NCBI GenBank assembly: GCA_004559785.1
Contig: SFXD01000042.1
Span: 1-18,601 of the forward strand
DNA length: 18,601 nt
Source: a bacterium
GTDB lineage: Bacteria > Bacteroidota > Bacteroidia > Bacteroidales > Bacteroidaceae
Reading direction: 5' to 3'
The notes under the pieces are model-generated. The model had not been told where the DNA came from and made no database searches. It saw only the letters and a program-made list of their open reading frames with translations. Shown here in pieces: positions 14,086-18,601 of the stretch (its first letter is position 1; each line of letters starts with the position of its first letter). The translations under genes and the position numbers were made by a program.

Positions 14086-15750
14086 TCATAGGGCGTTCTC
14101 GTGCACTCCCCTTACGGCACGTCCGCTGGGGTCGTTCATGTTCTTCCATGCCTCGTCCCACTTGAGCGCAATCTCCGTGGAGCATGCTACGCTTGCCTCG
14201 TGGGGTACGCTGCGTGCTGCGCTCTCGCTGGGGAAGTGCTCCTCGAAGATTGTCCTATAGTAGTATTCCTCCTTGCACAGGGGCGTGTTGACGGGGAATC
14301 GCTCTGCGGCATGTTCCATTTGCTCGTCGCTTACCATCTCGGAGGTAATCTTCTTGAGCGTGTCTATCCAGCTGTAGCCCACTCCATCGCTGAACTGTTC
14401 TTTTTGCCTCCATGCCACCTGCTCAGGCAGCATGTCAGAGAACGCTTCCCTTACGATGCGCTTCTCCATGGTGGAGCCGGGGCACATCTTTGCGCTGGGG
14501 TTGGTGCGCATGGCAACGTCGAGGAATTCCTTGTCGAGGAAGGGCACTCGCCCCTCTACTCCCCATGCTGCGAGGCTCTTGTTGGCCCGGAGGCAGTCGT
14601 ACTGGTAGAGCTTGCCCAGTTTCCTGACGGTCTCTTCGTGGAATTCGCGTGCGTCGGGTGCCTTGTGGAAATAGAGATAGCCTCCGAAAATCTCGTCGGC
14701 TCCCTCTCCTGAGAGTACCATCTTGATGCCCATGGACTTGATTACCCTGGCAAGCAGGTACATAGGGGTGGATGCCCTGACCGTGGTGACGTCGTATGTC
14801 TCTATGAAGTATATTACGTCTCGTATGGCATCGAGGCCTTCCTGTATGGTGTAGTTTATCTCATGGTGTACCGTGCCGATGTGCTCGGCTACGAGCCGTG
14901 CCTTGTCGAGGTCGGGAGCACCCTTCAGCCCAACGGCAAATGAGTGCAACCTTGGCCACCAGGCCTTGCTGCGTCCGTCGTCCTCGATGCGCTTCTCGGC
15001 GTATTTCTCGGCTATGGCACTTATGACGCTGCTGTCGAGCCCACCGGAGAGCAGAACTCCGTATGGCACGTCGCTCATCATCTGCCTCTTGACAGCCTGC
15101 CTCAATGCCTGCCTTATCCCTTCGCTGCTGGCTTCGTTGTCCTTCACGGCATCATACTGCATCCAGTCGCGCTGGTACCACTTCCTCATCCCTGGGGTTC
15201 GACTCCAGTAGTAGTGCCCTGGCAGGAATGGCTCGTACCTCTCGCATTGCCCTTCGAGTGCCTTCAGTTCGCTCGCCACATACACCTTGCCGTCGCTGTC
15301 ATAGCCTATGTATAGGGGGATGACGCCTATGTGGTCGCGGGCAATGAGGAATTCGTCATTCTCCTCGTCGTACAGGGCAAAGGCGAATATTCCGTTGAGG
15401 TCTTCGATGAAGTCGGGTCCCTTCTCCTTGTACAATGCCAGTATTACCTCGCAGTCGCTGCCCGTCTGGAAACGGAATCTGTCGGCATATTGTCGCCGTA
15501 TTTCCTGGTGGTTGTATATCTCTCCGTTTACGGCAAGGATCTGCTTGCCGTCAGGCGAGAACAGGGGTTGCTTGCCGCTCTCGGGGTCTACGATGCTCAG
15601 CCTCTCGTGAGCCAGTATCGCACTCTTGCCACAATATATGCCGCTCCAGTCTGGTCCGCGATGGCGAATCTTCTGGCTCATGCGCAGGGCTTTTTCCCGC
15701 AAGCCTGCTGTCTGCTGCTTGATGTTGAATATTGATACTATACCGCACAT
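14086..15750 (-). CDS. asnB: Asparagine synthetase B (glutamine-hydrolysing)
   Basis: Makes asparagine from aspartate, ATP and glutamine (or ammonia) in the cytoplasm. The 554-residue product equals the length of E. coli AsnB. Cys2 (MCGIVSIF) is the glutaminase nucleophile. 'RHRGPDWSG' (29-37) and 'AVNGEIYNH' (73-81, with Asn75-Gly76 in the oxyanion hole) complete the N-terminal domain. The ATP-pyrophosphatase domain has the loop 'SGGLDSS' (235-241) and later 'SGEGADEIFGGYLYFHKAP'. It is the first gene of a minus-strand unit with dapF, dapL and the purF-like gene. It has a strong promoter (15843-15874) and sits just downstream of the glnK-amtB unit, consistent with control by nitrogen status. 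Confidence 0.97.
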   Translation of the reverse strand: MCGIVSIFNIKQQTAGLREKALRMSQKIRHRGPDWSGIYCGKSAILAHERLSIVDPESGKQPLFSPDGKQILAVNGEIYNHQEIRRQYADRFRFQTGSDCEVILALYKEKGPDFIEDLNGIFAFALYDEENDEFLIARDHIGVIPLYIGYDSDGKVYVASELKALEGQCERYEPFLPGHYYWSRTPGMRKWYQRDWMQYDAVKDNEASSEGIRQALRQAVKRQMMSDVPYGVLLSGGLDSSVISAIAEKYAEKRIEDDGRSKAWWPRLHSFAVGLKGAPDLDKARLVAEHIGTVHHEINYTIQEGLDAIRDVIYFIETYDVTTVRASTPMYLLARVIKSMGIKMVLSGEGADEIFGGYLYFHKAPDAREFHEETVRKLGKLYQYDCLRANKSLAAWGVEGRVPFLDKEFLDVAMRTNPSAKMCPGSTMEKRIVREAFSDMLPEQVAWRQKEQFSDGVGYSWIDTLKKITSEMVSDEQMEHAAERFPVNTPLCKEEYYYRTIFEEHFPSESAARSVPHEASVACSTEIALKWDEAWKNMNDPSGRAVRGVHENAL

Positions 15751-15842
15751 AATCCTATAAGTTTATTTGTCGTTCGTTATGAAGGTGATGCCTAAACAAG
15801 TTTTTTGTTGTCATAATTCTACGATTATTGGAAAATCGCTTG

Positions 15843-15874
15843 CAAAAGTATATATAATTATTTGCTTTGACAAA
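15843..15874 (-). promoter_or_regulatory. Promoter of asnB-dapF-dapL-purF-like unit
   Basis: On the minus strand a -33 TTTG (15871-15874) and a -7 TACTTTTG (15843-15850) are separated by 20 bases, an almost ideal Bacteroidetes housekeeping promoter. The predicted leader to the ATG at 15750 is about 85 bases and AT-rich. This lies within the 362-base gene-free stretch 15751-16112. The only other feature I can support there is the terminator at 16031-16068. I see nothing convincing in about 15880-16030. Confidence 0.8.
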
Positions 15875-16030
15875 CAAAATGGCATAAAAATCTTGTTTTG
15901 ATGGTATTTTTGTTTGGAAACGTGCCTTTCCCCCTTGAGCCATGTGACGTGTGCAGGAGGGAATAATCGAGATGGGGGTTGCAACGTAGGCTTCGCTCCG
16001 TGGGGCCAATCCCAAGGTGCAAGGCATAGA

Positions 16031-16068
16031 CAAAAAGAGGGAGCCCGCCTTTCTCAAGGCAAGCCCCC
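16031..16068 (-). terminator. Intrinsic terminator of the glnK-amtB-outer-membrane-protein unit
   Basis: Reading the minus strand, 16068-16056 pairs with 16051-16039 as a 13-pair stem, three of them G-U, around a 4-base GAGA loop. TCTTTTTG follows (16038-16031). It begins 45 bases after the stop of the outer membrane protein gene. It separates that unit from the asnB promoter. Confidence 0.82.
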
Positions 16069-16112
16069 GGGGTTGATAGTATTTGTATGTTTCTCTGAAT
16101 ATATGTCCGGCT

Positions 16113-16835
16113 TTATAGCCTGGGCTTCACGGCAAAGCCGAACGTAAGGTACATGTGCTGCTCCTTGGGGTTGGCGGTAAGGGCGGCATATACGGGAAGG
16201 TCAACCTTGTCCTTGATGTTGAACTCCTTGGTAGCCTTGAGCGTGACATTTGTCACCGCAAACTTGTTGGCATAGCCATAGATACCGCTACATGCGTATG
16301 GCACGGCACCGACGGTGGCTGTCCAGTCGCACTTTGCGAGCTTGAACGGTGCGGAAATCTCGAAGTACGAGGAGTAGGCACGCTTTCCGTTTGCCTTGTA
16401 GTCGCATCCGGCGAACATGGTGAACCACTGTATGGACAGAGGTCCGAAGTCGTAGCCAACGTTGCCCTCGAACATGTGGTTGGTCTTGCTGTTCTTGTAG
16501 ATGAAGTACCTGCCTGCCGCAGCATCGTTGCCGCTGCTGAACCAGAAGTCGGTAACGCCAACGTTGAAGCCTCCTGCGCTGTAGCCTACCGTCAAGTCCA
16601 ATTCCCGCGTATCAGAGGCTGACGTGATGCCCACGCTTCCCCATGCGGTGAGGGACAGCCCCTTCCACGCCAAGCCCAACGTGGGCTGTATGGCCGCACT
16701 ACCGCAGTCGGTACCACGCCAGATGTACTGGCTGACGAGGTCTGCTCCCAATGTGCCTTCTATCTCACTCTCTGCCTTGGCTGTTCTTGCCATGACTACT
16801 GTCAGGGCTGCAATCATATATTTCGTTGTCTTCAT
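16113..16835 (-). CDS. Putative outer membrane beta-barrel protein linked to amtB
   Basis: Function unknown. The 240-residue product has a clear signal peptide (MKTTKYMIAALTVVMARTAKA, cut before ESE), so it is exported. The mature part of about 219 residues is made of alternating short strands rich in aromatic residues and Gly, such as 'ADLVSQYIWRGTDCGSAAIQ', 'LSLTAWGSVGIT' and 'FNVGVTDFWFSSG'. It ends in a strand, 'HMYLTFGFAVKPRL'. The 'SQYIWRG' start resembles the TorF-type putative porin families, a weak resemblance from memory. The frame continues upstream to 16895, but that would bury the signal peptide, so ATG 16833-16835 is chosen. It lies 47 bases after amtB with no promoter in between, and a terminator follows. 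A role as an outer-membrane pore for ammonium or another small nitrogen compound is plausible but unproven. Confidence 0.78.
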   Translation of the reverse strand: MKTTKYMIAALTVVMARTAKAESEIEGTLGADLVSQYIWRGTDCGSAAIQPTLGLAWKGLSLTAWGSVGITSASDTRELDLTVGYSAGGFNVGVTDFWFSSGNDAAAGRYFIYKNSKTNHMFEGNVGYDFGPLSIQWFTMFAGCDYKANGKRAYSSYFEISAPFKLAKCDWTATVGAVPYACSGIYGYANKFAVTNVTLKATKEFNIKDKVDLPVYAALTANPKEQHMYLTFGFAVKPRL

Positions 16836-16882
16836 AATCAAAATGTACTGTTGAAATTTATAAATCCGTTTGCTTTCTATAG

Positions 16883-18124
16883 TTAGTTGTAGCAAGCCTC
16901 TCCGTGCTCGTAGATGTCGAGACCTTCTTCCTCGATGCGTTTGTCACAACGCAGACCATGTGTATGCTTGATTGCGCTGAACAGGATGAGTCCTGCAACG
17001 AATGCAAACACGGCCACCGCACATGCCCCAAGTGCCTGTACCCCTACGCTGCATTCCACTCCGTATGCCTCCGTGTTGCAGAACACTCCGGTCAGGATGG
17101 TTCCGAGGATGCCTCCAACGCCATGTACGGAAACGGCACCTACGGGGTCGTCAACCTTGAGGGTCTTGTCGATGAAGCTAACGGAGAAGCACATTACCAC
17201 CGAGACGATGATGCCTATTAGTGCTGCTGCCCAGATGTCCACGCAGTCGCATCCTGCCGTGATGCCCACAAGTCCTGCCAGTACGCCATTGCACAGCATT
17301 GAGAGTGATGGCTTGCCGTCCACTATCCATGTGTATGCAAGGGCTGCAATGCCTCCCGTGGCTGCCGCCATGTTGGTGGTGACGAATACGTGCGACATGC
17401 TTACGGCGTTGGCATAGCCCGTGGCTGCGACGGTAGAGCAGGGGTTGAACCCGAACCATCCGAGCCAGAGGCAGAATACGCCAAGGGCGCATAGCGCAAG
17501 GTTGTGTCCGGGTATGGCGCGTGACTTGCCGTTCTTGTCATACTTGCCGATGCGTGGGCCAAGGACGATGGCGCCTGCCAGGGCGAGGGCTCCGCCGCAG
17601 AGGTGTACCACCGTAGAGCCGGCGAAATCATGGAAGCCGAGTTCCGAGAGCCAGCCGCCGCCCCAGGACCAATGTCCTTCGAATGGGTAGACGAAGGCAG
17701 AAATCAGTACGGAATACAATACGTACATGGAGAACTTGGTGCGCTCTGCCATGGCACCTGACACGATAGTCGCCGTGGTGGCGGCGAACACCGTCTGGAA
17801 GATGAAGGTACACTCGGCGGGGACGTTGCTGTCAGAGCCGATGAAGCCGAATCCTTCCCATCCGAACAGGGCGTTGCCGGCTCCGTACATGATGCTGAAA
17901 CCAAGTATCCAGTAAAGCACGCTGCCGAACATGAAGTCCACGAAGTTCTTCATCAATATGTTGGCTGTGTTCTTCGACTGCGTGAGTCCTGCCTCTACCA
18001 ATGCAAAGCCCGGTTGCATCCAGAAGACGAGCATGGCTCCAAGAAGCACCCACAGCGTGTCCAGTCCGTTCACATAATCCTTTGACTCCTCGACGACGGG
18101 AGCCACAATGTCCAAAGTAATCAT
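16883..18124 (-). CDS. amtB: Ammonium transporter
   Basis: Inner-membrane channel-type transporter of the Amt/Rh family, active at low ammonium. The 413-residue product has about eleven membrane segments. It keeps the key residues: the pore His pair His174 ('GSTVVHLCGG') and His334 ('AVSVHGVGG'), Asp166 in 'HDFAGS', and the Trp in 'HWSWGGGWL' (151-159). The cytoplasmic tail 'EEEGLDIYEHGEACYN' matches the family's conserved end, which contacts the PII protein. Unlike E. coli AmtB there is no cleavable signal peptide; about 20 polar residues precede the first membrane helix. It lies 60 bases after glnK without a separate promoter, the classic glnK-amtB pairing. Confidence 0.97.
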   Translation of the reverse strand: MITLDIVAPVVEESKDYVNGLDTLWVLLGAMLVFWMQPGFALVEAGLTQSKNTANILMKNFVDFMFGSVLYWILGFSIMYGAGNALFGWEGFGFIGSDSNVPAECTFIFQTVFAATTATIVSGAMAERTKFSMYVLYSVLISAFVYPFEGHWSWGGGWLSELGFHDFAGSTVVHLCGGALALAGAIVLGPRIGKYDKNGKSRAIPGHNLALCALGVFCLWLGWFGFNPCSTVAATGYANAVSMSHVFVTTNMAAATGGIAALAYTWIVDGKPSLSMLCNGVLAGLVGITAGCDCVDIWAAALIGIIVSVVMCFSVSFIDKTLKVDDPVGAVSVHGVGGILGTILTGVFCNTEAYGVECSVGVQALGACAVAVFAFVAGLILFSAIKHTHGLRCDKRIEEEGLDIYEHGEACYN

Positions 18125-18184
18125 AACGCGTAGAATCTTGTTTCGTTCTAATAAATAACCTTTTTACCAATCTCTCTCTTTACC

Positions 18185-18532
18185 TTATTTCTTGTCTCTC
18201 AGGACGACGTCGCCGTTCTCGCCCGTACGGATGGACCATACGTCTATCATGTCCGACACGAAGATGCGTCCGTCGCCTACCTCTCCCGTGTGCGCTACCT
18301 GCATGATGACCTTCACGGTGGGCTCTACGAACATCTCCCTGCATACGATGGAGATTTTCATCCTCTCTATCACGTCCGTGCTGTACTGTACGCCTCGGTA
18401 GACGCGTTCCTGCCGGCTCTGTCCGATGCCGTGTACGGGATGGTACTCAAACCAGTCGATGTTGGAGTTCAGCAAAGCCTCCTTAACCTCCTCAAACTTT
18501 GTCTTTCGGATGATTGCTTCAATCTTTTTCAT
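18185..18532 (-). CDS. glnK: Nitrogen regulatory PII protein
   Basis: A trimeric PII sensor that binds ATP or ADP and 2-oxoglutarate, and in this context gates AmtB. The 115-residue product aligns with E. coli GlnB from end to end (MKKIEAIIRKTKFEEVKEAL). In the T-loop region, 'YRGVQY' places Tyr50 where Tyr51 is uridylylated in E. coli. The phosphate-contact region differs: 'TGEVGDGRIF' has Glu84 and Arg89 for Lys85 and Lys90, and 'SIRTGE' has Ser100 for Arg101, while Arg102 (Arg103) is kept. I believe the Glu/Arg forms are common in Bacteroidetes PII proteins. It is the first gene of the glnK-amtB-outer-membrane unit. Upstream, 18533-18601 is very AT-rich with a palindrome at 18566-18575 and no good -7 box. 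Confidence 0.95.
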   Translation of the reverse strand: MKKIEAIIRKTKFEEVKEALLNSNIDWFEYHPVHGIGQSRQERVYRGVQYSTDVIERMKISIVCREMFVEPTVKVIMQVAHTGEVGDGRIFVSDMIDVWSIRTGENGDVVLRDKK

Positions 18533-18565
18533 ACCTTTACAATTAATAATAATGTCTAACTAATA

Positions 18566-18575
18566 CCATATATGG
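18566..18575. promoter_or_regulatory. Palindrome upstream of glnK, possible operator
   Basis: CCATATATGG is a perfect 10-bp palindrome 34-43 bases before the glnK ATG, in the area where promoter elements should lie. A possible -33 TTTG on the minus strand is at 18587-18590, but the matching -7 position has only a poor TAnnTTTG match. Weak promoters of this sort often need an activator. This is suggestive only. Confidence 0.3.
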
Positions 18576-18601
18576 ACTTTTTGTATCAAATGTCAATCAT
18601 A

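Noticed and set aside
15755..16057. 100-residue open frame on the minus strand between the outer membrane protein gene and asnB
   Set aside because: It runs through the terminator at 16031-16068 and the asnB promoter, and its translation resembles no protein I know.

Overview
The window looks like chromosomal core-metabolism DNA from a Bacteroidales bacterium, most likely Prevotella or a close relative. Several upstream regions carry the Bacteroidetes -7 box TAnnTTTG. Shine-Dalgarno sequences are weak and A-rich. AGG and ATA codons are frequent. The gene sets (glnK-amtB, asnB-dapF-dapL-purF-like, ilvD-ilvB-ilvN-thioesterase-ilvC) fit that order. The genus assignment is an inference. I see no tRNA, rRNA, CRISPR array, insertion sequence or prophage.

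Layout. Positions 1-164 hold no recognisable gene apart from a likely promoter. A small unknown 79-residue gene (+) follows at 165-404. A minus-strand pair, a SlyD-like prolyl isomerase and chorismate synthase aroC, occupies 559-2283. Divergent from slyD at 2384-3460 is a protein that looks like the HpaII restriction endonuclease family. It has no partner methyltransferase and an apparently altered active-site motif. Positions 3613-9889 hold the plus-strand isoleucine/valine cluster ilvD, ilvB, ilvN, an acyl-ACP thioesterase and ilvC, closed by a strong terminator at 9913-9967. ilvN has an unusual cysteine-rich N-terminal extension. ilvC has its own -7 box.

From 10060 to 18532 everything is on the minus strand and concerns nitrogen. 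Reading in the direction of transcription, a glnK-amtB-outer-membrane-protein unit ends at a terminator at 16031-16068. It is followed by an asnB-dapF-dapL-purF-like unit driven by a very good promoter at 15843-15874. The first unit senses and imports ammonium. The second spends amide and amino nitrogen on asparagine, on meso-diaminopimelate for lysine and peptidoglycan, and on a PurF-family amidotransferase product.

The observations most worth a second look are the stand-alone HpaII-like protein with Gln where I expect the catalytic Lys, the cysteine-rich extension of the acetolactate synthase regulatory subunit, the long PurF-like protein with an altered oxyanion-hole motif, and the small outer-membrane protein linked to the ammonium transporter.
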